From Saccoglossus kowalevskii (Eukaryota; Hemichordata; Enteropneusta; Harrimaniidae), in the NCBI RefSeq assembly GCF_000003605.2, contig NW_003141506.1, forward strand, positions 1 through 64,000: 64,000 nucleotides of DNA. Direction: 5' to 3'. This document shows, piece by piece, positions 12,591 to 27,100 of this stretch. The notes under the pieces are model-generated. The model ran no database searches and was not told the DNA's origin. It saw nothing but the letters and a program-made list of their open reading frames with translations. The position numbers were made by a program, and so were the translations under genes. Each line of letters starts with the position of its first letter. The stretch's first letter is position 1.

Positions 12591-13739
12591 AGATGACTAT
12601 ATATGGTCATGTGACTTAATTAATATGCATGACAGTAATATGTCAGGCACCATTTCAGATGAGGAATGCAACTAGTGCTATAATTGAGAGATTTGGCATG
12701 AGATATGACTAAAATATCATATGACTATATAGGGTCATGTGACTTAATTAATATGCATGACAGTAATATGTCAGGCACCGTTGCAGGTGAGGAATGCTAC
12801 TAGTGCTATAATTGAGGCAATTTGACATGAGATATGACTAAAATATCAGATGACTATATATGGCAATGTGACTTAATTAATATGCATGACAGTAATATGT
12901 CAGGCACCATTGCAGATGAGGAATGCTACTAGTGCTATAATTGATGCAATTTGACATGAGATATGACTAAAATACCAGATGACTATATATGGTCATGTGA
13001 CTTAATTAATATGCATGACAGTAATACGTCAGGCACCATTGCAAATGAGGAATGCTACTAGTGCTATAATTGATGCAATTTGACATGAGATATGACTAAA
13101 ATACCAGACTATATATGGTCATGTGACTTAATTAATATGTATGACGGTAATATGTCAGTCACCATTGCAAATAAGGAATGCTACTAGTGCTATAATTGAG
13201 GCATTTGACATGAGATATGACTAAAATATCAGATGACTATATATGGTCGTGTGACTTAATTAAAATGCATGACAGTAATATGTCAGGCACCATTGCAGAT
13301 GAGGAATGCTACTAGTGCTATAATTGAGGCATTTGACATGAGATATGACTAAAATATCATATGACTATATATGGTCATGTGACTTAATTAATAAGCATGA
13401 CAGTAATGTCAGGCACCATTGCAGATGAGGAATGCTACTAGTGCTATAATTGAGGCATTTTACATGAGATATAACTAAAATATCAGATGACTATATATGG
13501 TCATGTGACTTAATTAATATGCATGATAGTAATATGTCAGGCGCCATTGCAGATGAGGAATGCTACTAGTGCTATAATTGAGGCATTTGACATGAGATAT
13601 GACTAAAATACCAGATGACTATATATGGTCATGTGACTTAATTTAATAAGCATGACAGTAATATGTCAGGCACCATTGCAGATGAGGAATGCTACTAGTG
13701 CTATAATTGAGGCATTTGACATGAGATATGACTAAAATA

Positions 13740-16200
13740 CCAAATGACTATATATGGTCATGTGACTTAATTAATAAGCGTGACAGTAATAAGCCAGGCA
13801 TAATTGCAGATGAGAAATGCTACTAGTGCTATAATTGAGGTATTTGACATGAGATATGACTAAAATATCAGATGACTATATATGGTCATGTGACTTAATT
13901 AATATGCATGACAGTAATACGTCAGGCACCATTGCAGATGAGGAATGCTACTAGTGCTATAATTGAGGCAATTTGACATGAGATATGACTAAAATATCAG
14001 ATGACTATATATGGCCATGTTACTTAATTAATATGCATGACAGTAATACGTCAGGCACCATTGAAGATGAGGACATGCTACTAGTGCTTTAATTGAGGCA
14101 TTTGACATGAGATATGACTAAAATACCAGATGACTATATATGGCAACGTGACTTAATTAATATGAATGACAATAATATGTCAGGCACCATTGCAGATGAG
14201 GAATGCTACTAGTGCTATAATTGAGGTATTTGACATGAGATATGACTAAAATACCAGATGACTATATATGGTCATGTGACTTAATTAATATGCATGACAG
14301 TAATATGTCAGGCACCATTGCAGATGAGGAATGCTACTAGTGCTATAATTGAGGCAATTTGACATGAGATATGACTAAAATATCAGATGACTATATATGG
14401 TCATGTGACTTAATTAATAAGCATGACAGTAATATGTCAGGCACCGTTGCAGATGAGGAATGCTACTAGTGCTTTAATTGAGGCATTTGACATGAGATAT
14501 GACTAAAATATCAGATGACTATATATGGCAATGTGACTTAATTAATATGCATGACAGTAATATGTCAGGCATCATTGCAGATGAGGAATGCTACTAGTGC
14601 TATAATTGAGGTATTTGACATGAGATATGACTAAAATATCAGATGACTATATATGGTCATGTGACTTAATTAATATGCATGACAGTAATATGTCAGGCAC
14701 CATTGCAGATGAGGAATGCTACTAGTGCTATAATTGAGGTATTTGACATGAGATATGACTAAAATATCAGATGACTATATATGGTCATGTGACTTAATTA
14801 ATATGCATGACAGTAATATGTCAGGCACCATTACAGATGAGGAATGATACTGGTACTATAATTGGTGCATTCAACATGAGATATGACTAAAATATCAGAT
14901 GACTATATATGGTCATGTGACTTAATTAATATGCATGACAGTAATATGTCAGGCACCATTGCAGATGAGGAATGCTACTAGTGCTATAATTGAGGTATTT
15001 GACATGAGATATGACTAAAATACCAGATGACTATATATGGTCATGTGACTTAATTAATAAGCGTGACAGTAATAAGCCAGGCATCATTGCAGATGAGAAA
15101 TGCTACTAGTGCTATAATTGAGGTATTTGACATGAGATATGACTAAAATATCAGATGACTATATATGGTCATGTGACTTAATTAATATGCATGACAGTAA
15201 TATGTCAGGCACCATTGCAGATGAGGAATGCTACTAGTGCTATAATTGAGGTATTTGACATGAGATATGACTAAAATACCAGATGACTATATATGGCAAT
15301 GTGACTTAATTAATATGCATGACAGTAATATGTCAGGCACCATTGCAGATGAGGAATGCTACTAGTGCTATAATTGAGGTATTTGACATGAGATATGACT
15401 AAAATACCAGATGACTATATATGGTCATGTGACTTAATTAATAAGCGTGACAGTAATAAGCCAGGCATCATTGCAGATGAGAAATGCTACTAGTGCTATA
15501 ATTGAGGTATTTGACATGAGATATGACTAAAATATCAGATGACTATATATGGTCATGTGACTTAATTAATATGCATGACAGTAATACGTCAGGCACCATT
15601 GCAGATGAGGACATGCTACTAGTGCTATAATTGAGGCATTCGACATGAGATATGACTAAAATACCAGATGACTATATATGGCAATGTGACTTAATTAATA
15701 TGCATGACAGTAATATGTCAGGCACCATTGCAGATGAGGAATGCTACTAGTGCTATAATTGAGGTATTTGACATGAGATATGACTAAAATACCAGATGAC
15801 TATATATGGTCATGTGACTTAATTAATAAGCGTGACAGTAATAAGCCAGGCATCATTGCAGATGAGAAATGCTACTAGTGCTATAATTGAGGTATTTGAC
15901 ATGAGATATGACTAAAATATCAGATGACTATATATGGTCATGTGACTTAATTAATATGCATGACAGTAATATGTCAGGCACCATTGCAGATGAGGAATGC
16001 TACTAGTGCTATAATTGAGGTATTTGACATGAGATATGACTAACATATCAGATGACTATATATGGTCATGTGACTTAATTAATATGCATGACAGTAATAT
16101 GTCAGGCACCATTAGAGATGAGGAATGATACTAGTACTATAATTGGTGCATTCAACATGAGATATGACTAAAATATCAGATGACTATATATGGTCATGTG
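13740..16200 (+). repeat. A-type domain 2
   Basis: About 19 monomers with GAGGTATTTGAC heads and A-type tails, including GGCCATGTTAC, GGACATGCTAC with CTTTAATT, GGCAACGTGAC and two Q-type monomers (near 14,850 and 16,130). Marker order resembles 1-1,500 and 53,300-55,100. At about 16.2 kb it gives way to monomers with ATTATGCATG and GATAGTAATATGTCAGACACC. Confidence 0.7.
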
Positions 16201-16789
16201 ACTTAATTAATATGCATGATAGTAATATGTCAGACACCATTGCAGATGAGAAATGCTATTAGTGCTATAATTGAGGCATTTGACTTGAGATATGTCTAAA
16301 ATATCAGATGACTATATATGGTCATGTGACTTAATTATTATGCATGACAGTAATATGTCAGGCACCATTGCAGAGGAGGAATGCTACTAGTGCTATAATT
16401 GAGGCATTTGCCATGAGATATGACTAAAATATCAGATGACTATATATGGTCATGTGACTTAATTAATATGCATGATAGTAATATGTCAGACACCATTGCA
16501 GATGAGGAATGCTACTAGTGCTATAATTGAGGCATTTGACATGAGATATGACTAAAATATCAGATGACTATATATGGTCATGTGACTTAATTATTATGCA
16601 TGACAGTAATATGTCAGGCACCATTGCAGATGAGGAATGCTACTAGTGCTATAATTAAGGCATTTGACATGAAATATGACTAAAATATCAGATGACTATA
16701 TATGGTCATGTGACTTAATTAATATGCATGACAGTAATATGTCAGGCACCATTGCAGATGAGGAATGCTACTAGTGCTATAATTTTAGG

Positions 16790-19700
16790 CAATTTGACAT
16801 GAGATATGACTAAAATATCAGATGACTACATATGGTCATGTGACTTATTTAATATGCATGACAGTAATATGTCAGGCACCATTGCAGATGAGGAATGCCA
16901 CTAGTGCTATAATTAAGGCATTTGACATGAGATATGACTAAAATATCAGATGACTATATATGGTCATGTGACTTAATTAATATGTATGACGGTAATATGT
17001 CAGTCACCATTGCAAATGAGGAATGCTACTAGTGCTATAATTGAGGCATTTGACATGAGATACGACTAAAATATCAGATGACTATATATGGTCATGTGAC
17101 TTAATTAAAATGCATGACAGTAATATGTCAGGCACCATTGCAGATGAGGAATGCTACTAGTACTATAATTGAGGCATTTGACATGAGATATGACTAAAAT
17201 ATCAGATGACTATATATGGTCATGTGACTTAATTAATAAGCATGACAGTAATATGTCAGGCACCATTGCAGATGAGTAATGCTACTAGTGCTATAATTGA
17301 GGCATTTGACATGAGATATGACTAAAATATCATATGACTATATATGGTCATGTGACTTAATTAATATGCATGACAGTAATATGGCAGGCACCGTTGCAGA
17401 TGAGGAATGCTACTAGTGCTATAATTGAGGCAATTTGACATGAGATATGACTAAAATATCAGATGACTATATATGGCAATGTGACTTAATTAATATGCAT
17501 GACAGTAATATGTCAGGCACCATTGCAGATGAGGAATGCTACTAGTACTATAATTGAGGCAATTTGACATGAGATATGACTAAAATATCAGATGACTATA
17601 TATGGTCATGTGACTTAATTAATAAGCATGACAGTAATATGTCAGGCACCGTTGCAGATGAGGAATGCTACTAGTGCTATAATTGATGCAATTTGACATG
17701 AGATATGACTAAAATACCAGATGAATATATATGGTCATGTGACTTAATTAATATGCATGACAGTAATATGTCAGGCACCATTGCAGATGAGGAATGCTAC
17801 TAGTGCTATAATTGATGCAATTTGACATGAGATATGACTAAAATACCAGACTATATATGGTCATGTGACTTACTTAATATGCATGACAGTAATACGTCAG
17901 GCACCATTGTAGATGAGGAATGCTACTAGTGCTATAATTGATGCAATTTGACATGAGATATGACTAAAATACCAGACTATATATGGTCATGTGACTTACT
18001 TAATATGCATGACAGTAATACGTCAGGCACCACTGCAGATGAGGAATGCTACTAGTGCTATAATTGAGGCAATTTGACATGAGATATGACTAAAGTATCA
18101 GATGACTATATATGGTCATGTGACTTAATTAATATGCATGACAGTAATATGTCAGGCACCATTTCAGATGAGGAATGCAACTAGTGCTATAATTGAGAGA
18201 TTTGGCATGAGATATGACTAAAATATCAGATGACTATATATGGTCATGTGACTTGATTAATAAGCATGACAGTAATATGTCAGGCACCGTTGCAGATGAG
18301 GAATGCTACTAGTGCTATAATTGAGGCATTTGACATGAGATATGACTAAATATCAGATGACTATATATGGCAATGTGACTTAATTAATATGCATGACAGT
18401 AATATGTCAGGCATCATTGCAGATGAGGAACGCTACTAGTGCTATAATTGAGGTATTTGACATGAGATATGACTAAAATACCAGATGACTATATATGGTC
18501 ATGTGACTTAATTAATAAGCGTGACAGTAATAAGCCAGGCCTCATTGCAGATGAGAAATGCTACTAGTGCTATAATTGAGGCAATTTGACATGAGATATG
18601 ACTAAAATATCAGATGACTACATATGGTCATGTGACTTAATTAATATGCATGACAGTAATATGTCAGGCACCATTGCAGATGAGGAATGCCACTAGTGCT
18701 ATAATTAAGGCATTTGACATGAGATATGACTAAAATATCAGATGACTATATATGGTCATGTGACTTAATTAATATGTATGACGGTAATATGTCAGTCACC
18801 ATTGCAAATGAGGAATGCTACTAGTGCTATAATTGAGGCATTTGACATGAGATACGACTAAAATATCAGATGACTATATATGGTCATGTGACTTAATTAA
18901 AATGCATGACAGTAATATGTCAGGCACCATTGCAGATGAGGAATGCTACTAGTACTATAATTGAGGCATTTGACATGAGATATGACTAAAATATCAGATG
19001 ACTATATATGGTCATGTGACTTAATTAATATGCATGACAGTAATATGTCAGGCACCGTTGCAGATGAGGAATGCTACTAGTGCTATAATTGAGGCAATTT
19101 GACATGAGATATGACTAAAATATCAGATGACTATATATGGCAATGTGACTTAATTAATATGCATGACAGTAATATGTCACGCACCATTGCAGATGAGGAA
19201 TGCTACTAGTACTATAATTGAGGCAATTTGACATGAGATATGACTAAAATATCAGATGACTATATATGGTCATGTGACTTAATTAATAAGCATGACAGTA
19301 ATATGTCAGGCACCATTGCAGATGAGGAATGCTACTAGTGCTATAATTGAGACATTTGACATGAGATATGACTAAAATATCAGATGACTATATATGGTCA
19401 TGTGACTTAATTAATAAGCATGACTGTAATATGTCAGGCACCATTGCAGATGAGGAATGCTACTAGTGCTATAATTGAGACATTTGACATGAGATATGAC
19501 TAAAATATCAGAAGACTATATATGGTCATGTGACTTAATTAATAAGCATGACGGTAATATGTCAGTCACCATTGCAAATGAGGAATGCTACTAGTGTTAT
19601 AATTGAGGCAATTTGACATGAGATATGACTAAAATACCAGGTGACTATATATGGTCATGTGACTTAATTATTATGCATGACAGTAATATGTCAGGCACCA

Positions 19701-20150
19701 TTGCAGATGAGGAATGCTACTAGTGCTATAATTGAGGCATTTGACATGATATATGACTAAAATATCAGATGACTATATATGGTCATGTGACTTAATTAAT
19801 ATGCATGACAGTAATATGTCAGGCACCATTGCAGATGAGGAATGCTACTAGTGCTATAATTGAGGCAATTTGACATGAGATATGACTAAAATATCAGATG
19901 ACTACATATGGTCATGTGACTTATTTAATATGCATGACAGTAATATGTCAGGCACCATTGCAGATGAGGAATGCCACTAGTGCTATAATTAAGGCATTTG
20001 ACATGAGATATGACTAAAATATCAGATGACTATATATGGTCATGTGACTTAATTAATATGTATGACGGTAATATGTCAGTCACCATTGCAAATGAGGAAT
20101 GCTACTAGTGCTATAATTGAGGCATTTGACATGAGATACGACTAAAATAT
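16790..20150 (+). repeat. Repeated GACTACATATGG block with 14- and 10-monomer spacing
   Basis: A block with GACTACATATGG, GCCACTAGTGC with AATTAAGGC, a V tail and GAGATACGACTAA starts near 16,824, 18,616 and 19,900. The spacings are 1,792 bp (exactly 14 x 128) and 1,284 bp (10 monomers plus 4 bp). The same block recurs near 33,718, 62,031 and 63,827. The last two are 1,796 bp apart, again 14 monomers. Confidence 0.75.
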
Positions 20151-21114
20151 CAGATGACTATATATGGTCATGTGACTTAATTAATAAGCATGACAGTAAT
20201 ATGTCAGGCACCATTGCAGATGAGGAATGCTACTAGTGCTATAATTGAGGCATTTTACATGAGATATGACTAAAATATCAGATGACTATATATGGTCATG
20301 TGACTTAATTAATAAGCATGACAGTAATATGTCAGGCACCATTGCAGATGAGGAATGCTACTAGTGCTATAATTGATGCAATTTGACATGAGATATGACT
20401 AAAATACCAGATGACTATATATGGTCATGTGACTTAATTAATATGCATGACAGTAATATGTCAGTCACCATTGCAAATGAGGAATGCTACTAGTGCTATA
20501 ATTGAGGCATTTGACATGAGATATGACTAAAATATCAGATGACTATATATGGTCATGTGACTTAATTAATAAGCATGACGGTAATATGTCAGTCACCATT
20601 GCAAATGAGGAATGCTACTAGTGCTATAATTGAGGCATTTGACATGAGATATGACTAAAATATCAGATGACTATATATGGTCATGTGACTTAATTAATAT
20701 GCATGACAGTAATATGTCAGGCACCATTGCAGATGAGGAATGCTACTAGTGCTATAATTGATGCAATTTGACATGAGATATGACTAAAATACCAGATGAC
20801 TATATATGGTCATGTGACTTAATTAATATGCATGACAGTAATACGTCAGGCACCATTGCAAATGAGGAATGCTACTAGTGCTATAATTGATGCAATTTGA
20901 CATGAGATATGACTAAAATACCAGACTATATATGGTCATGTGACTTAATTAATATGTATGACGGTAATATGTCAGTCACCATTGCAAATGAGGAATGCTA
21001 CTAGTGCTATAATTGAGGCATTTGACATGAGATATGACTAAAATATCAGATGACTATATATGGTCATGTGACTTAATTAATAAGCATGACAGTAATATGT
21101 CAGGCACCATTGCA

Positions 21115-22300
21115 GATGAGGAATGCTACTAGTGCTATAATTGAGGCATTTTACATGAGATATGACTAAAATATCAGATGACTATATATGGTCATGTGAC
21201 TTAATTAATAAGCATGACAGTAATGTCAGGCACCATTGCAGATGAGGAATGCTACTAGTGCTATAATTGAGGCATTTTACATGAGATATGACTAAAATAT
21301 CAGATGACTATATATGGTCATGTGACTTAATTAATATGCATGATAGTAATATGTCAGGCACCATTGCAGATGAGGAATCCTACTAGTGCTATAATTGAGG
21401 CATTTGACATGAGATATGACTAAAATACCAGATGACTATATATAGTCATGTGACTTAATTAATAAGCATGACAGTAATATGTCAGGCACCATTGCAGATG
21501 AGGAATGCTACTAGTGCTATAATTGAGGCATTTGACATGAAATATGACTAAAATATCATATGACTATATATGGTCATGTGACTTAATTAATATGCATGAC
21601 AGTAATATGTCAGGTACCGTTGCAGGTGAGGAATGCTACTAGTGCTATAATTGAGGCAATTTGACATGAGATATGACTAAAATATCAGATGACTATATAT
21701 GGCAATGTGACTTAATTAATATGCATGACAGTAATATGTCAGGCAACCATTGGAGATGAGGAATGCTACTAGTGCTATAATTGATGCAATTTGACATGAG
21801 ATATGACTAAAATACCAGATGACTATATATGGTCATGTGACTTAATTGTTATGCATGACAGTAATACGTCAGGCACCATTGCAAATGAGGAATGCTACTA
21901 GTGCTATAATTGATGCAATTTGACATGAGATATGACTAAAATACCAGACTATATATGGTCATGTGACTTAATTAATATGTATGACGGTAATATGTCAGTC
22001 ACCATTGCAAATGAGGAATGCTACTAGTGCTATAATTGAGGCATTTGACATGAGATATGACTAAAATATCAGATGACTATATATGGTCATGTGACTTAAT
22101 TAATAAGCATGACAGTAATATGTCAGGCACCATTGCAGATGAGGAATGCTACTAGTGCTATAATTGAGGCATTTTACATGAGATATGACTAAAATATCAG
22201 ATGACTATATATGGTCATGTGACTTAATTAATATGCATGACAGTAATATGTCAGGCACCATTGCAGATGAGGAATGCTACTAGTGCTAAAATTGAGGCAT
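21115..22300 (+). repeat. Segment recurring 19,445 bp downstream (about 40,560-41,745)
   Basis: Shared rare markers at a constant offset: TATATAGTCATG (21,441 and 40,886), CAGGTACCGTTGC (21,611 and 41,056), AATTGTTATGCATG and GTGCTAAAATTG. I saw a few private changes: AATGTAAGG near 40,668, GCAACCATTGGAG near 21,745, ACTATAAATATC near 41,125, and AATATGC against AAAATGC near 22,225. About 1.19 kb is covered. Confidence 0.75.
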
Positions 22301-23559
22301 TTGACATGAAATATGACTAAAATATCATATGACTATGTATGGTCATGTGACTTAATTAATATGCATGACAGTAATATGTCAGGCACCGTTGCAGGTGAGG
22401 AATGCTACTAGTGCTATAATTGAAGCAATTTGACATGAGATATGACTAAAATATGAGATGACTATATATGGCAATGTGACTTAATTAATATGCATGACAG
22501 TAATATGTCAGGCACCATTGCAGATGAGGAACGCTACTAGTGCTATAATAGATGCAATTTGACATGAGATATGACTAAAATACCAGATGACTATATATGG
22601 TCATGTGACTTAATTAATATGCATGACAGTAATACGTCAGGCACCATTGCAAATGAGGAATGCTACTAGTGCTATAATTGATGCAATTTGACATGAGATA
22701 TGACTAAAATACCAGACTATATATGGTCATGTGACTTAATTAATATGCATGACAGTAATATGTCAGGCACCGTTGCAGGTGAGGAATGCTACTAGTGCTA
22801 TAATTGAGGCAATTTGACATGAGATATGACTAAAATATCAGATGACTATATATGGCAATGTGACTTAATTAATATGCATGACAGTAATATGTCAGGCACC
22901 ATTGCAGATGAGGAATGCTACTAGTGCTATAATTGATGCAATTTGACATGAGATATGACTAAAATACCAGATGACTATATATGGTCATGTGACTTAATTA
23001 ATATGCATGACAGTAATACGTCAGGCACCATTGCAAATGAGGAATGCTACTAGTGCTATAATTGATGCAATTTGACATGAGATATGACTAAAATACCAGA
23101 CTATATATGGTCATGTGACTTAATTAATATGTATGACGGTAATATGTCAGTCACCATTGCAAATGAGGAATGCTACTAGTGCTATAATTGAGGCATTTGA
23201 CATGAGATATGACTAAAATATCAGATGACTATATATGGTCATGTGACTTAATTAAAATGCATGACAGTAATATGTCAGGCACCATTGCAGATTAGGAATG
23301 CTACTAGTGCTATAATTGAGGCATTTGACATGAGATATGACTAAAATATCAGATGACTATATATGGTCATGTGACTTAATTAATAAGCATGACAGTAATG
23401 TCAGGCACCATTGCAGATGAGGAATGCTACTAGTGCTATAATTGAGGCATTTTACATGAGATATGACTAAAATATCAGATGACTATATATGGTCATGTGA
23501 CTTAATTAATATGCATGACAGTAATATGTCAGGCACCGTTGCAGATGAGGAATGCTACT

Positions 23560-24160
23560 AGTGCTATAATTGATGCAATTTGACATGAGATATGACTAAA
23601 ATACCAGATGAATATATATGATCATGTGACTTATTTAATATGCATGACAGTAATACTTCAGGCACCATTGCAGATGAGGAATGCTACTAGTTCTATAATT
23701 GATGCAATTTGACATGAGATATGACTAAAATACCAGACTATATATGGTCCTGTGACTTAATTAATATGTATGACGGTAATATGTCAGTCACCATTGCAAA
23801 TGAGGAATGCTACTAGTGCTATAATTGAGGCATTTGACATGAGATATGACTAAAATATCAGATGACTATATATGGTCATGTGACTTAATTAATAAGCATG
23901 ACAGTAATATGTCAGGCACCGTTGCAGATGAGGAATGCTACTAGTGCTATAATTGATGCAATTTGACATGAGATATGACTAAAATACCAGATGAATATAT
24001 ATGATCATGTGACTTATTTAATATGCATGACAGTAATACTTCAGGCACCATTGCAGATGAGGAATGCTACTAGTGCTATAATTGATGCAATTTGACATGA
24101 GATATGACTAAAATACCAGACTATATATGGTCATGTGACTTAATTAATATGCATGACAGT
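23560..24160 (+). repeat. Local 3-monomer (383-bp) duplication
   Basis: The rare monomer with ATATATGATCATGTGAC, CTTATTTAATATG and AATACTTCAGG occurs with GATC at 23,620 and at 24,003, an offset of 383 bp. The same monomer recurs at 45,754. This is the shortest clear multimer duplication I found. Its two copies differ at TTCTATAATT against TGCTATAATT and at GGTCCTG against GGTCATG. Confidence 0.7.
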
Positions 24161-27100
24161 AATACGTCAGGCACCACTGCAGATGAGAAATGCTACTAGT
24201 GCTATAGAGGTATTTGACATGAGATATGACTAAAATATCAGATGACTATATATGGTCATGTGACTTAATTAATAAGCATGACAGTAATATGTCAGGCACC
24301 ATTGCAGATGAGGAATGCTACTAGTGCTATAATTGAGGCAATTTGACATGAGATATGACTAAAATATCAGATGACTATATATGGTCATGTGACTTAATTA
24401 ATATGCATGACAGTAATATGTCAGGCACCATTGCAGATGAGGAATCCTACTAGTGCTATAATTGAGGCATTTGACATGAGATATGACTAAAATATCAGAT
24501 GACTATATATGGTCATGTGACTTAATTAAAATGCATGACAGTAATATGTCAGGCACCATTGCAGATGAGGAATGCTACTAGTGCTATAATTAAGGCATTT
24601 GACATGAGATATGACTAAAATATCAGATGACTATATATGGTCATGTGACTTAATTAATATGTATGACGGTAATATGTCAGTCACCATTGCAAATGAGGAA
24701 TGCTACTAGTGCGATAATTGAGGCATTTGACATGAGATATGACTAAAATATCAGATGACTATATATGGTCATGTGACTTAATTAATATGCATGACAGTAA
24801 TATGTCAGGCACCATTGCAGATGAGAAATGCTACTAGTGCTATAATTGAGGCATTTGACATGAGATATGACTAAAATATCAGATGACTATATATGGCAAT
24901 GTGACTTAATTAATATGCATGACAGTAATATGTCAGGCACCATTGCAGATGAGGAATGCTACTAGTACTATAATTGAGGCAATTTGACATGAGATATGAC
25001 TAAAATATCAGATGACTATATATGGTCATGTGACTTAATTAATAAGCATGACAGTAATGTCAGGCACCATTGCAGATGAGGAATGCTACTAGTGCTATAA
25101 TTGAGGCATTTTACATGAGATATGACTAAAATATCAGATGACTATATATGGTCATGTGACTTAATTAATATGCATGATAGTAATATGTCAGGCACCATTG
25201 CAGATGAGGAATGCTACTAGTGCTACAATTGAGGCATTTGACATGAGATATGACTAAAATACCAGATGACTATATATGGTCATGTGACTTAATTAATAAG
25301 CATGACAGTAATATGTCAGGCACCATTGCAGATGAGGAATGCTACTAGTGCTATAATTGAGGCATTTGACATGAAATATGACTAAAATATCATATGACTA
25401 TATATGGTCATGTGACTTAATTAATATGCATGACAGTAATATGTCAGCACCGTTGCAGATGAGGAATGATACTAGTGCTATAATTGAGGCATTTGACATG
25501 AGATATGACTAAAATATCAGATGACTATATATGGCAATGTGACTTAATTAATATGCATGACAGTAATATGTCAGGCATCATTGCAGATGAGGAATGCTAT
25601 TAGTGCTATAATTGAGGTATTTGACATGAGATATGACTAAAATACCAGATGACTATATATGGTCATGTGACTTAATTAATAAGCGTGACAGTAATAAGCC
25701 AGGCATCATTGCAGATGAGAAATGCTACTAGTGCTATAATTGAGGTATTTGACATGAGATATGACTAAAATATCAGATGACTATATATGGTCATGTGACT
25801 TAATTAATAAGCATGACAGTAATATGTCAGGCACCATTGCAGATGAGGAATGCTACTAGTGCTATAATTGAGGCAATTTGACATGAGATATGACTGAAAT
25901 ATCAGATGACTATATATGGTCATGTGACTTAATTAATATGTATGAAGGTAATATGTCAGTCACCATTGCAAATGAGGAATGCTACTAGTGCTATAATTGA
26001 GGCATTTGACATGAGATATGACTAAAATATCAGATGACTATATATGGTCATGTGACTTAATTAATATGTATGACGGTAATATGTCAGTCACCACTGCAAA
26101 TGAGGAATGCTACTAGTGCGATAATTGAGGCATTTGACATGAGATATGACTAAAATATCAGATGACTATATATGGTCATGTGACTTAATTAATATGCATG
26201 ACAGTAATATGTCAGGCACCATTGCAGATGAGGAATGCTACTAGTGCTATAATTGAGGCATTTGACATGAGATATGACTAAAATATCAGATGACTATATA
26301 TGGTCATGTGACTTAATTAATATGTATGACGGTAATATGTCAGTCACCATTGCAAATGAGGAATGCTACTAGTGCTATAATTGAGGCATTTGACATGAGA
26401 TATGACTAAAATATCAGATGACTATATATGGTCATGTGACTTAATTAATATGCATGACAGTAATATGTCAGGCACCATTGCAGATGAGGAATGCTACTAG
26501 TGCTATAATTGATGCAATTTGACATGAGATATGACTAAAATACCAGATGACTATATATGGTCATGTGACTTAATTAATATGTATGACGGTAATATGTCAG
26601 TCACCATTGCAAATGAGGAATGCTACTAGTGCTATAATTGAGGCATTTGACATGAGATATGACTAAAATATCAGATGACTATATATGGTCATGTGACTTA
26701 ATTAAAATGCATGACAGTAATATGTCAGGCACCATTGCAGATGAGGAATGCTACTAGTGCTATAATTGAGGCATTTGACATGAGATATGACTAAAATATC
26801 AGATGACTATATATGGTCATGTGACTTAATTAATAAGCATGACAGTAATGTCAGGCACCATTGCAGATGAGGAATGCTACTAGTGCTATAATTGAGGCAT
26901 TTTACATGAGATATGACTAAAATATCAGATGACTATATATGGTCATGTGAATTAATTAATATGCATGATAGTAATATGTCAGGCACCATTGCAGATGAGG
27001 AATGCTACTAGTGCTATAATTGAGGCATTTGACATGAGATATGACTAAAATACCAGATGACTATATATGGTCATGTGACTTAATTAATAAGCATGACAGT

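Larger units (their letters stand above)
5634..13740 (+). repeat. B-type domain (V tails, D heads, GAGAGATTTGGC monomers)
   Basis: About 63 monomers mixing V tails, GATGCAATTTGAC heads with or without the 3-bp loss, AAAATGCATG tails and the GAGAGATTTGGC monomer. It includes a 29-monomer duplication (7,025-8,235 and 10,732-11,942) and a small C-like island near 9,105-9,505. Individual segments recur far away: about 5,960-6,585 at about 41,535-42,160, and 10,245-11,150 at 42,110-43,013. Confidence 0.7.
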
